DNA from: CAYRDC01 sp964422925 | GTDB taxonomy: Bacteria; Bacteroidota; Bacteroidia; Chitinophagales; S012-47 | Direction: 5' to 3' | DNA: 64,000 bases | NCBI GenBank assembly: GCA_964422925.1 | Contig: CAYRDC010000010.1 | Location: forward strand, 1-64,000 | Shown: piece after piece, positions 1 through 8,125 of the stretch | Numbering within the stretch: position 1 is the first letter of the stretch | Layout: every line of letters starts with the position of its first letter | Program-made: the position numbers and the translations under genes | The notes under the pieces: generated by a model | What the model saw: the letters and a program-made list of their open reading frames with translations, nothing else | What the model was told of the DNA's origin: nothing | The model's database searches: none

Positions 1-79
1 TTAAACCGTTTTATGTATAAACAATCAAACGACCAATGAATCTTAATTCCTAATTCCCAATATAATAGAACAAACCAAT

Positions 80-1687
80 ATGAAATTATTATACGGATTA
101 CTTTCCTTAGGAATGTGCTTTTCAGGATTAATATCTGCACAAACCATTGACACCTTCGAGGAAGGAAATACCGGCATTAAAGTAGCCTCATGGTATCAAA
201 GTATAACAGATTATAAAAGCTTTAATAGAACCATTTACGATGTTGTTACACATTTAAAAGAAACAAAAACAGACTTTGTATTCCGGGCTTTCTGGCGATA
301 TAAAGTAATTCCTGAAAGGTGTTCTGATCTACCTACCCAACTTCAAAGACAGAACTGTGAAATTGCAGGATTTAGCTATACTCATCTAAAAAACTCTATT
401 AACAAAATTAAAAATGAAAAACCGGACCTTTTAATTTCTATTGGAATTCCCACGGAAAGAATTAATGCAGAGGAAAGAAATCCTATAACTGGTGATACAT
501 TGGAAACAAACAAAACATGGGCGATGGCTTTAAATCCACAAAAATGGGGAATAACAAATCCAACAACTGGAGGGCCTTTAACAAAAGAAGAATTTCAATT
601 CAACAGAGGAAAATTACTTGGATTTTTTCCTACTCAGTGGCAATCTTCTGGAGACTATGATTGGCAACAGGCGTACGCATATTATCCTGATATAACAAAC
701 CCTGATTTTCAAAAGCTTCAATTGGATTGGGCAAAAAAGATGATTAATACGGGAGCAGATGCCGTCTGGATTGATATGCTTTTTGCTCAAGCAAGAATGT
801 TTTATGAAATAACAAATGACCCTCATCATCCTGCAGTAAAAGAATCATATGAAGCTGCATTGAAATTAGTTGATTCAATTCACCAATATGGGCTTTCAAA
901 AAGCAAATATATATATGTTGGGGGATGGACAAACTTCCTTGAAATAGATACTTCTTACCTAAACCCTGATTTTGATTTTGTTGTAAATATGATATGGGAG
1001 GATGAAGTGATGGGTCAAACATTATCTGAAGAAAGATGGGATACCTTTTTCAACAAGGTTAAAAACCGTATAGGTAATGATGTTCTAATTTTGACATTCA
1101 TGGACGAAGCCGCAGAAAAATGGGAAGATCAACCTTTGGGAATTTTCTCTCAACTTTTGACAAAAGAAGAACAAAAAGAATTTTTAAGAACTGCCGATGA
1201 ATTTTTCAGAAAAAAGAGAGAAGAATTTGAATTACCAATAGTGTTTGTATATCCAATCCATGGTGGCTGGATGGGAAATAATGCGACAAAATTATCTTAT
1301 GGTAAATTTAAGACTTATGATGCTTTTGCTCCCGAATTTGATACGTATGAAACGATTAAAGAACTTGCTTTAGAAAAGGTCCAGGAATATCCAAATGACT
1401 CACTTGGGAATGAATTCCAACTATTACAAAATTACCCCAACCCTTTCAATTATCAAACAACCATTAGTTACCAATTACCTATGACGAGCAAAGTAGTGCT
1501 TAATATTTACGATATATTGGGGCGGGAAGTACAAACCTTAGTTAACAAGGAGCAATCCGCAGGGTTTTATTCAATTGTTTGGGATGGAAAGAATGATGTA
1601 GGAGGAAACATAGACCCTGGTATATATTTTTATCGACTAAAAGCGGAAGATAGATTTTTACAGATTAGGAAAATGATGGTTTTTTAG
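80..1687 (+). CDS. Secreted TIM-barrel-like protein with T9SS type A tail (paralogue 1)
   Basis: The 535-residue product starts with a signal peptide (about residues 1-20, cleaved after LISA). A roughly 400-residue alpha/beta body of unknown function follows, and the last 85 residues are a T9SS type A sorting domain (QNYPNPFN opening, LNIYDILGREV, final KMMVF). It is therefore predicted to cross the outer membrane by T9SS and be released or surface-anchored. The body has the rhythm of a TIM-barrel glycosidase-like fold. The stretch GADAVWIDMLFAQ (225-237) ends a predicted beta-strand with Asp232, and HGGWMGNNATKLSYG lies near residue 395; both are conserved in the next gene. Asp232 is a reasonable candidate catalytic acid, but this is inference and no substrate can be named. 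The gene is visibly more AT-rich than the DNA after 3.5 kb. The ATG at 80 has no alternative consistent with the signal peptide. Confidence 0.85.
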   Translation: MKLLYGLLSLGMCFSGLISAQTIDTFEEGNTGIKVASWYQSITDYKSFNRTIYDVVTHLKETKTDFVFRAFWRYKVIPERCSDLPTQLQRQNCEIAGFSYTHLKNSINKIKNEKPDLLISIGIPTERINAEERNPITGDTLETNKTWAMALNPQKWGITNPTTGGPLTKEEFQFNRGKLLGFFPTQWQSSGDYDWQQAYAYYPDITNPDFQKLQLDWAKKMINTGADAVWIDMLFAQARMFYEITNDPHHPAVKESYEAALKLVDSIHQYGLSKSKYIYVGGWTNFLEIDTSYLNPDFDFVVNMIWEDEVMGQTLSEERWDTFFNKVKNRIGNDVLILTFMDEAAEKWEDQPLGIFSQLLTKEEQKEFLRTADEFFRKKREEFELPIVFVYPIHGGWMGNNATKLSYGKFKTYDAFAPEFDTYETIKELALEKVQEYPNDSLGNEFQLLQNYPNPFNYQTTISYQLPMTSKVVLNIYDILGREVQTLVNKEQSAGFYSIVWDGKNDVGGNIDPGIYFYRLKAEDRFLQIRKMMVF

Positions 1688-1824
1688 TGAGATTTTTAAA
1701 GACCAAGTAAAGAAAAAACAGGTTTCTATCTTTATGAATGATTCAGCAATATGGTGGATAAATAAAATGTTACCTATATGATAGATAAGGCAGGATGAAT
1801 AGGAAAATTTTGATTTTTGAAAAG

Positions 1825-3345
1825 ATGAAACGAAGTAAAACGAAACTTTTATTCGGGTTATTATTCTTGGAAAATTACTTTCCTGGAGTATTATCCGCAC
1901 AAAATATTGACACATTATGTATCAAAGTGGCATCGGTATATCAAAATATTTCCATTGGGGAAGGGAATACCGGTTTTATTGATATGCCTGAGGAAATCAA
2001 AGAGATTACAGATTCAAAAACAGAATTCATCTACAGAGGTTTTTGGAGATGGGTATGGGTACCCGATTCTGCAGCAACAGCTCCAAACCCCAACTATGGA
2101 AAATTAGGATACACTTATCAACAACTTTCGGATGCTATACGGGTAATAAAAGATTCCCTTCCCAATATAATAATCAGTGGCAGTGTTCCGGCCCAAAAAA
2201 TCGACTCATTGGAAATTAATGACCTAACAGAAGACACTTTACATACTGATTCAACATGGATTATGGCGCTGGATCCCGGAAAATGGGGGATACCGGTATC
2301 AAAAAATACTATACAAAACTATCTTGCCAGCCAACTGTATAATAATAATGGTAGTTATTATCCGGATATTACCAATACAGGTTTTCAGAAATTGCTTCTT
2401 GATTGGGTTAAAAAACAGATTAATTGCGGATTGGATGCCATTTTTATTGATATGCTGTATTCCCAAGCGGGAATACTTGAAAATCTTACCGGTAACATAA
2501 ATCATCCGGCTGTTCAGGAATCGTACAACGCGGCCACACATATAATCAACGAAATTCATAATTATGGAAATTCTATCGGTAGATATATATACATAGGAAC
2601 ATGGAGTGCTCAATTGATAAACATGCCTTATCCCAAACCAAAACTTGACTTTGTAACCGTATCGATTGCTTCTGATGAAATTATTAACGATTCTCTTTAT
2701 ACTTCAAAATGGATCGCTGTCAGGGATTCTATTAATAATATCCTGGGAAGCATTCCTATAATCGTTTGTCTTGACTGGGGTTTTCAAAATTCCCCGGTCG
2801 AAGTGTTCAGTCAGCAGTTGGATTCACTGCAGCAAAGGAAATTCCTGGCCAAAGCAGATACATTTTTCTATAATAAAAACATGACATTTGCCTATCCTTT
2901 GCATGGCGGCTTCATGGGTGCTTCAGCTACCAAACTCTCCTTTGGCACTTCGCACACCTATCACGCAGCCGCACCGGAATTTGCTACATTGGATACTATC
3001 ATCGCCCTCGGCACAGGCAAGACACTAATGCCATGGTATTGCGATACCTCTGCTTATGTATCTGCCATGTATACTTCTGAAAATACCGGATTTTTAAAAA
3101 TTTTTCCCAACCCTGTCACCCAAACAGCCATTTTGCGGTTCAGCCTTGATAAACCGACTGCCGTTACATTAAAGATTTACCATCTCACAGGCGGAAAAAC
3201 AATCGTTGTTTTTAAAAACAAACTACTTCAAGCTGAAGAATATACCATTCCCATATATATGGATAACCTCCAGGACGGATTATATATAATCCGCCTGCAA
3301 AGTGCAGAATCTGTCCAAACAGCGAAGATGCTTATTATAAAGTAG
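1825..3345 (+). CDS. Secreted TIM-barrel-like protein with T9SS type A tail (paralogue 2)
   Basis: This tandem paralogue of the preceding gene is 506 residues long from the ATG at 1825. That start puts KRSK directly before the hydrophobic core of the signal peptide; an upstream in-frame ATG at 1795 would add ten residues ahead of it. The shared landmarks occur in the same order as in the neighbour: WGI after a WIMALDPGK stretch, YYPDITN, GLDAIFIDMLYSQ, HPAVQESY, HGGFMGASATKLSFG and APEF. A T9SS type A tail follows (IFPNPVTQTA near the start, LQSAESVQTAKMLIIK at the end). Conservation of the FIDM/WIDM aspartate and the HGG(W/F)MG motif in both copies suggests these are functional sites. The copies differ in the length of a central insertion and in the tail, so the duplication is not recent. 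Function is unknown beyond a secreted enzyme-like fold. Confidence 0.83.
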   Translation: MKRSKTKLLFGLLFLENYFPGVLSAQNIDTLCIKVASVYQNISIGEGNTGFIDMPEEIKEITDSKTEFIYRGFWRWVWVPDSAATAPNPNYGKLGYTYQQLSDAIRVIKDSLPNIIISGSVPAQKIDSLEINDLTEDTLHTDSTWIMALDPGKWGIPVSKNTIQNYLASQLYNNNGSYYPDITNTGFQKLLLDWVKKQINCGLDAIFIDMLYSQAGILENLTGNINHPAVQESYNAATHIINEIHNYGNSIGRYIYIGTWSAQLINMPYPKPKLDFVTVSIASDEIINDSLYTSKWIAVRDSINNILGSIPIIVCLDWGFQNSPVEVFSQQLDSLQQRKFLAKADTFFYNKNMTFAYPLHGGFMGASATKLSFGTSHTYHAAAPEFATLDTIIALGTGKTLMPWYCDTSAYVSAMYTSENTGFLKIFPNPVTQTAILRFSLDKPTAVTLKIYHLTGGKTIVVFKNKLLQAEEYTIPIYMDNLQDGLYIIRLQSAESVQTAKMLIIK

Positions 3346-3352
3346 CTACTTT
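3339..3352 (+). terminator. Palindrome at the end of the tandem paralogue pair
   Basis: AAAGTAGCTACTTT is a perfect 14-base palindrome that includes the stop codon of the preceding gene and runs into further T residues. It has no loop, so it is a weak candidate for an intrinsic terminator. Confidence 0.25.
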
Positions 3353-3498
3353 TTTATATGAAATATCCAGTGTCTTAACTCACTGGTTCTTTAATAGTTA
3401 ATTCAAGGATTTCAGAAAAGGTGTTAGTACAGAAAACATCTTGTGGTTATTCCGGCTGGCATACATTCAGTCTAAACACAGGCAAAAGCTGATTTGAC

Positions 3499-4140
3499 TC
3501 ACCGGCTGACTTTCATCCGTCTTTCTCTGCCTTTCTGCAGCTTGGTTTCAATCATGGAAGCCAGCACATCGATGGCTACGTTGTTTTCCCCGCCACGGGT
3601 GATAATCAGGTCGGCAAAGCGTTTCTGCGGCTCGATGAACTGATCGTGCATGGGCTTTACGGTGGCTTCGTAGCGGTTCAGGATCTCAGCCACACCCCGA
3701 CCGCGTTCGGCCAGGTCGCGGTAGATGATGCGCATCAGGCGGTCATCCGCGTCCGCGTCCACGTACACCTTGATGTCCAGTTCTTCGCGGAGTTCTTCAT
3801 TGTTCAGCAGCAGGATGCCTTCAATGAGGATAACTTCGCTGGGTTCCACCCGGACGGTTTCCTCCTGACGGGTGCAGGTCAGGTAGGAGTAAATGGGGCG
3901 GTCGATGGGCTGGTGCTGCCGCAGTTTCCGGATATGTTTCAACAGGAGTTCGTATTCCAGGGAATCGGGATGGTCGAAATTGAGTTTCTGGCGTTCCTCC
4001 AGGGGGAGATGGCTGTTGTCGTGGTAATAGGCATCGAGGGGAATGACGGAAATTTCATCTTCCGGAAGCAGGGAAACCAGTTTCCGGGTTACGGTGGTTT
4101 TGCCGCTTCCGCTGCCTCCCGCTATGCCCACCAGGATCAT
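3499..4140 (-). CDS. udk: Uridine kinase
   Basis: Uridine/cytidine kinase of the pyrimidine salvage pathway, phosphorylating uridine and cytidine to UMP and CMP in the cytoplasm. From the ATG at 4140 the product has 213 residues, the normal length for Udk. The Walker A P-loop GGSGSGKTT begins at residue 8, followed by PLDAYYHD (nucleoside-binding region), NFDHPDS, the RPIYSY segment, VILIEGIL and the lid region with RRYxRD-like IIYRDLAERGR. The reading frame stays open upstream to 4320, but those extra 60 residues are non-homologous and would overlap the divergent peptidase gene and its promoter, so the ATG just before ILVGIAGG is chosen. The gene is transcribed divergently from the S46 peptidase with 94 bases between start codons. 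Confidence 0.93.
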   Translation of the reverse strand: MILVGIAGGSGSGKTTVTRKLVSLLPEDEISVIPLDAYYHDNSHLPLEERQKLNFDHPDSLEYELLLKHIRKLRQHQPIDRPIYSYLTCTRQEETVRVEPSEVILIEGILLLNNEELREELDIKVYVDADADDRLMRIIYRDLAERGRGVAEILNRYEATVKPMHDQFIEPQKRFADLIITRGGENNVAIDVLASMIETKLQKGRERRMKVSR

Positions 4141-4198
4141 ACCCGCAAAAGTAAGGCAAAAGCTCCGGATGACAGGATAGGCCGCTGAGGTTTTTATG

Positions 4199-4206
4199 TA
4201 TTTTTG
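4199..4206 (+). promoter_or_regulatory. Candidate -7 promoter element (TATTTTTG)
   Basis: TATTTTTG matches the Bacteroidota -7 consensus TAnnTTTG. It lies 29 bases before the ATG at 4235. A transcript starting about seven bases downstream would exclude the longer in-frame start at 4196, which supports the chosen start of the S46 peptidase. No clear TTG -33 element is seen. Confidence 0.45.
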
Positions 4207-4234
4207 GTGGAACCAAGTCTTAAAAAGAACAACC

Positions 4235-6421
4235 ATGGCCAAACGATTTTTCCTGTCCGTTTTCCTGGCCGCTGTGCTTCCAATGCAGCTGGTTGGCGCG
4301 CCCAAACCGAAAGAGGGCATGTGGATCCCCCTGCTGATCGATCAGCTGAACATGGACGAAATGCATGAAATGGGCTGCCGACTCTCTGCGGAAGACATAT
4401 ACAGCATTAACCACGGAAGCCTGAAGGATGCCATTGTGAGCTTTGGCGGGTTCTGCACGGCCAGCGTCATTTCCTCCAAAGGGCTGCTGCTGACCAACCA
4501 CCATTGCGGTTACCGCAGCATCCAGAAGCATTCCACCCTGGAAAACAACTACCTGGCCAACGGTTTCTGGGCCGGCAGCTACGAAGAGGAACTGCCCAAC
4601 CCGGGGCTGTTCGTCACCTTCATCCGCGAAATACGGGACGTGACCAGCGAGGTGCTCAGCGGCATCACCGGGCAGGAAACCGAGGAGGAACGCCAGCACA
4701 TCATCAGCCGGAACAGCCGGGCACTGGAAAAGGAAGCCTTGGCCGGAACCGGCTACGGGGCCTTTGTACGGCCGTTCTACAAGGGTAACGAGTTTTACCT
4801 GTTCATCACCGAAACCTTCCGCGACATACGCCTGGTGGGTGCGCCACCCGAAGGCATCGGCAAGTTCGGTGGCGACACCGACAACTGGATGTGGCCCCGC
4901 CACAATGCGGATTTCTCGCTGTTCCGCATTTACGCCAACAAGGACAACCAGCCGGCCGACTACTCACCGGACAATGTTCCGTGGGAACCTGATTACTTCC
5001 TCCCGGTAGCCACGGACGGTATCCATGAAGGTGATTTTACCATGGTGTTCGGTTTCCCGGGCCGGACCGAGGAATACCTGACCAGCTACGGGGTGCAGCT
5101 CATCCTTGAACAAACCGACCCCGTGCGCATTGACCTGCGCACGAAGCGCCTCGCGGTGATGCAGAAAGCCATGGACGCTGACCCGAAAATTGCGCTGCAG
5201 TACGCGGCCAAACAGTCGTCTGTCAGTAACGGGTGGAAAAAATGGCAGGGCGAGGTGATGGGCCTGAAGCGAACCCACGCCATCGACCGCAAGCACCAGC
5301 AGGAAGAGGCTTTCCGCCAGTGGGCGGCCGGATCAGGCAGGGAATCGTGGCAGGACCTGCCCGGGCAGTTTGCCTCGGCTTACCGCGAGCTGGCTCCTTT
5401 TGCCCTCAACCGGGAATACGTGAACGAGGCCGCTTTCGGGGTGGAGCTCATCTCCTTTGCCTGGCGCCTGAAACCCATGATTGACGATGCGGCCGACCCG
5501 GGCATTGACGATGAAACTTTCACGGCTTCCCTGCGGAAATACCTGAATACAGCCAAACGGTTTTACAAGGACTACGAACCCACCGTGGACAAAGCCGTGT
5601 TCCCTCTCCTGCTGAACACCTGGTATCACGCGGTAGACACGGACATGCTGCCGGAGCTGATGCGCCTGGTGGGGCGTAAGTTCGGTGGCGACTTCACCCG
5701 CTACGCGGATTACATCTACGGCAACACCGCCCTGACCGACAGCATGCGGGTCATGGGCCTGCTGCGCAGCGGCAACCGCAGGCGCATTGCCAGGCTGGCC
5801 AAAGATCCGGCCGTGCAGCTTATGCAGAACATACTCGACAACTACCACGAAAAAGTGGCCCCGCAATATTCGCACTGGCGCGGTGTCATCGACTCGCTGC
5901 AGCGCATTTACATGGAGGCGCTGCGCCAGATGCCTTCGGAGCGCTACCGCTACCCGGATGCCAACGGCACCATGCGCATCGCCTACGGCTTCGTGGAGCC
6001 CTATTACCCAAAGGACGGGGTGTTTTATTATCCCTTTACCACGCTGAAAGGGGTGATGGAAAAATCGCGCATCCCGAACCCGGAATACGAGGTGCCTGAA
6101 AAGCTGAAAACCCTTTGGGAAAACCGTGACTTCGGCCGCTGGGCCGATGCGGACGGCACCATGCACGTGTGCTTCATTGCCTCCAACCATACCACGGGCG
6201 GCAACAGCGGGAGCCCGGTGATCAACGCGTGGGGCCAGCTGGTGGGCCTCAACTTCGACCGCAACTGGGAAGGCACCATGAGCGATATCAATTACGACAT
6301 CTCGTTGTGCCGCAATATCAGTGTGGATATCCGGTACATTATGTTCATTATTGATAAGTATGCCGGGGCTCAACACCTGCTGGAGGAAATCCGGTTTGTG
6401 CAGCGCCCCCCTGAAGACTGA
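4235..6421 (+). CDS. dpp11: S46 family dipeptidyl-peptidase, DPP11-like (Asp/Glu-specific)
   Basis: This 728-residue periplasmic exopeptidase removes dipeptides from oligopeptide N-termini. The signal peptide spans about residues 1-21. The chymotrypsin-fold triad is visible as His89 (TNHHCG), Asp226 (HNADF) and Ser658 (GGNSGSPV). The residue 18 positions after the serine (Arg676, in NFDRNWEG) matches the Arg673 of Porphyromonas DPP11 that selects acidic P1 residues; DPP7 has Gly there. Specificity for Asp/Glu dipeptides is therefore inferred. Length matches the family (about 700-730). The start at 4235 is preferred over 4196 because it begins directly with a signal peptide and follows a candidate promoter. 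The gene stands alone, divergent from udk. DPPs of this kind are associated with peptide-feeding metabolism in Bacteroidota. Confidence 0.93.
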   Translation: MAKRFFLSVFLAAVLPMQLVGAPKPKEGMWIPLLIDQLNMDEMHEMGCRLSAEDIYSINHGSLKDAIVSFGGFCTASVISSKGLLLTNHHCGYRSIQKHSTLENNYLANGFWAGSYEEELPNPGLFVTFIREIRDVTSEVLSGITGQETEEERQHIISRNSRALEKEALAGTGYGAFVRPFYKGNEFYLFITETFRDIRLVGAPPEGIGKFGGDTDNWMWPRHNADFSLFRIYANKDNQPADYSPDNVPWEPDYFLPVATDGIHEGDFTMVFGFPGRTEEYLTSYGVQLILEQTDPVRIDLRTKRLAVMQKAMDADPKIALQYAAKQSSVSNGWKKWQGEVMGLKRTHAIDRKHQQEEAFRQWAAGSGRESWQDLPGQFASAYRELAPFALNREYVNEAAFGVELISFAWRLKPMIDDAADPGIDDETFTASLRKYLNTAKRFYKDYEPTVDKAVFPLLLNTWYHAVDTDMLPELMRLVGRKFGGDFTRYADYIYGNTALTDSMRVMGLLRSGNRRRIARLAKDPAVQLMQNILDNYHEKVAPQYSHWRGVIDSLQRIYMEALRQMPSERYRYPDANGTMRIAYGFVEPYYPKDGVFYYPFTTLKGVMEKSRIPNPEYEVPEKLKTLWENRDFGRWADADGTMHVCFIASNHTTGGNSGSPVINAWGQLVGLNFDRNWEGTMSDINYDISLCRNISVDIRYIMFIIDKYAGAQHLLEEIRFVQRPPED

Positions 6422-6612
6422 AACAGCCCGTTTCCAATGTTGTTATTTTAAGGAATTTTAACAAGTGCCCCGCGCTGTCGGCAATTTCTCGTCCGAATGT
6501 CGCTATGAATATCGAGAACGATTATAAATAGCTGGTTTTCAAGCTATTAAAATATTAACATCTGTTAAGCATCCTTAACCTCCGGTTAACGGAAAACGGG
6601 GCTTTTTGCGCG

Positions 6613-6620
6613 TAGCTTTG
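6613..6620 (+). promoter_or_regulatory. Candidate -7 promoter element (TAGCTTTG)
   Basis: TAGCTTTG fits TAnnTTTG and lies 66 bases before the ATG at 6686. The preceding 80 bases hold several TTAAC/GTTAA half-sites and a stem AATAGCT/AGCTATT (6527-6548), which may be regulatory. No convincing -33 TTG is visible. Confidence 0.35.
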
Positions 6621-6685
6621 CGCTGTAACTATTGCGGGACGACTAACGTCCTACGAACGAATAAAAACCCAAAAACCAAAGCCAG

Positions 6686-7366
6686 ATGAAAAGCCGAATC
6701 GTCAACCTTATTGCCTTGTTGGTTATCATGTCTTCACAACTGACAAAAGCCCAGCCTTCGGAACAGAACGAACAGCAGTTTACGCTGCGTTATTCCGGCC
6801 AGCCGGTCATGATCATAGAAACCGGCACCGAGGAACCCGGAAAAGATTACCATGTGAACATCACCACCTGCCAGACGGGAATGAGCGCCCTGCGCGAAGA
6901 CATCGAGCGCCTGGGCAATGAATTCGTGAACCGCATGCAGGAAATGGCTTTTGAATTTTCCAGCGCCCGCTGCACCACGACAGGCACAACCCTGGTTTCG
7001 GGAAAGGATGAACCGCATCCAGCAGCCGTCAATTCCACGGGAGGTGACATGTTTACCGGAGAACAAAGGCATAACCCCGGAACGATGGAAAACCTGTCGG
7101 TAACGGGAGCCACTAACACGGGCACCTTTGAATTTGACGGAGTGGCCTACCCCCTTATGCCGGAAGAGGATGAGGAAGAACTGCCATTGCCGGAAAACGC
7201 GAACCAGCTGTTCTGGTTCATGGATGTGTACGAACTCATCCCGGACGATCCGTCTTCCCTGCCTCCTGCCATTACCGCGAAAACCCTTACTCAGCATGGT
7301 TATTTCCGGTTTGAGGGGGTATGGTATCCGCCCATGCCGGAGGAATACCAGAAAATGATTTTCTGA
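6686..7366 (+). CDS. Unknown secreted protein with a duplicated YPxMPEE motif
   Basis: The product has 226 residues. A signal peptide (about 1-22, ending LTKAQ) indicates export, and there is no lipobox or T9SS tail, so the protein is probably periplasmic. I do not recognise a family. The C-terminal third contains two copies of an aromatic/acidic element, FEFDGVAYPLMPEE and FRFEGVWYPPMPEE, separated by about 55 residues. This suggests an internal duplication and a repeated short beta-hairpin or ligand motif. The middle has a low-complexity Thr/Gly/Glu segment. The gene stands alone between a candidate promoter and a strong intrinsic terminator, so it is probably a monocistronic unit. Confidence 0.7.
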   Translation: MKSRIVNLIALLVIMSSQLTKAQPSEQNEQQFTLRYSGQPVMIIETGTEEPGKDYHVNITTCQTGMSALREDIERLGNEFVNRMQEMAFEFSSARCTTTGTTLVSGKDEPHPAAVNSTGGDMFTGEQRHNPGTMENLSVTGATNTGTFEFDGVAYPLMPEEDEEELPLPENANQLFWFMDVYELIPDDPSSLPPAITAKTLTQHGYFRFEGVWYPPMPEEYQKMIF

Positions 7367-7407
7367 ACCCGATTTTATCCGTTTCATAAGATTGGTTCAC
7401 TAAGCCG

Positions 7408-7435
7408 GGCCTTCCTTCAGGGAAGGCCTTTTTTT
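7408..7435 (+). terminator. Rho-independent terminator
   Basis: GGCCTTCC pairs with GGAAGGCC around a five-base loop (7416-7420), followed by seven T residues. It lies 41 bases after the stop of the upstream gene. Confidence 0.85.
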
Positions 7436-7445
7436 GTGCCCTGCC

Positions 7446-7949
7446 TCAGTGAAACAACCCGGCTTTGGTGACCCAAAGGCCCTTATCGGAATAGCAGGCC
7501 AGGTAGAAGGTGTAACCCGGTGCCCCGGTATTGTACCAGTAAACAGTGGACTCGGTCGCCTCCGGAACGGCATCATTGATGTCCCAGGAGGGCTGAACCC
7601 GGTACAGTGACCAGGCCCATTCTTCCGTCCATCTTTCAAATGCCGAGAAAGCATCCATGGCCCTGGTCCTGGAAGTGTCTTCGGTAAACACTGCAAAATA
7701 GTTCACGAACTGCCCTCCGTCCTTAACCAGGAGCCGGGCATCCCGGAAACCGGGAAGCTGCCTGGCAGCCCGGTAAGTAACCAGGTCACCATCGGCCTGA
7801 ACGGCCTCACCGCGGAGTTGGGTCCAGTCCGATATCATCAGGGAATCCAGGGCACGGACCGAGGCTAAAAATTCCGATTTGTCAGGCATTACCTGGGCGC
7901 CTGCCGTTCCGCAAGTCAACACCAGGAAAAGCAGCCAGAAAGATTTCAT
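7446..7949 (-). CDS. Unknown small secreted protein
   Basis: From the ATG at 7949 the product has 167 residues with a signal peptide (about 1-18, LLFLVLTCGTAGAQ). The mature part carries no family motif I recognise. It is rich in Trp/Tyr towards the end (EEWAWSLYRVQPSWD, VYWYNTGAPGYTFYLACY), suggesting a compact alpha/beta domain. The frame stays open to 8105, but the extra N-terminal residues lack signal character and would run to the start of the divergent oxidoreductase gene. It converges on the preceding gene, whose terminator lies immediately beyond its stop. A periplasmic location is predicted; function unknown. Confidence 0.65.
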   Translation of the reverse strand: MKSFWLLFLVLTCGTAGAQVMPDKSEFLASVRALDSLMISDWTQLRGEAVQADGDLVTYRAARQLPGFRDARLLVKDGGQFVNYFAVFTEDTSRTRAMDAFSAFERWTEEWAWSLYRVQPSWDINDAVPEATESTVYWYNTGAPGYTFYLACYSDKGLWVTKAGLFH

Positions 7950-8125
7950 GATTTGGTGGATTAAGTAAACAAAACAGGCAGGCCAGGCACAGCTGGAATC
8001 AGGGAGTGGAAGGTCTGTCTGTGGCGAAATGTACAAAGTTTTTCCATGAATTTCCCATGTCCGGGTCCGTTTCTTTTCACCCTCCAGACTGAACCCCCCG
8101 GGCAAATCGGGGGTTAGTTACGCGT

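Noticed and set aside
4141..4320. Longer N-terminus for uridine kinase
   Set aside because: The extra 60 residues are not Udk-like and would run through the divergent peptidase promoter and start.
5333..6376. 347-codon antisense frame opposite the S46 peptidase
   Set aside because: His/Val/Gly-rich low-quality translation caused by high GC at codon position 3 of the sense gene.
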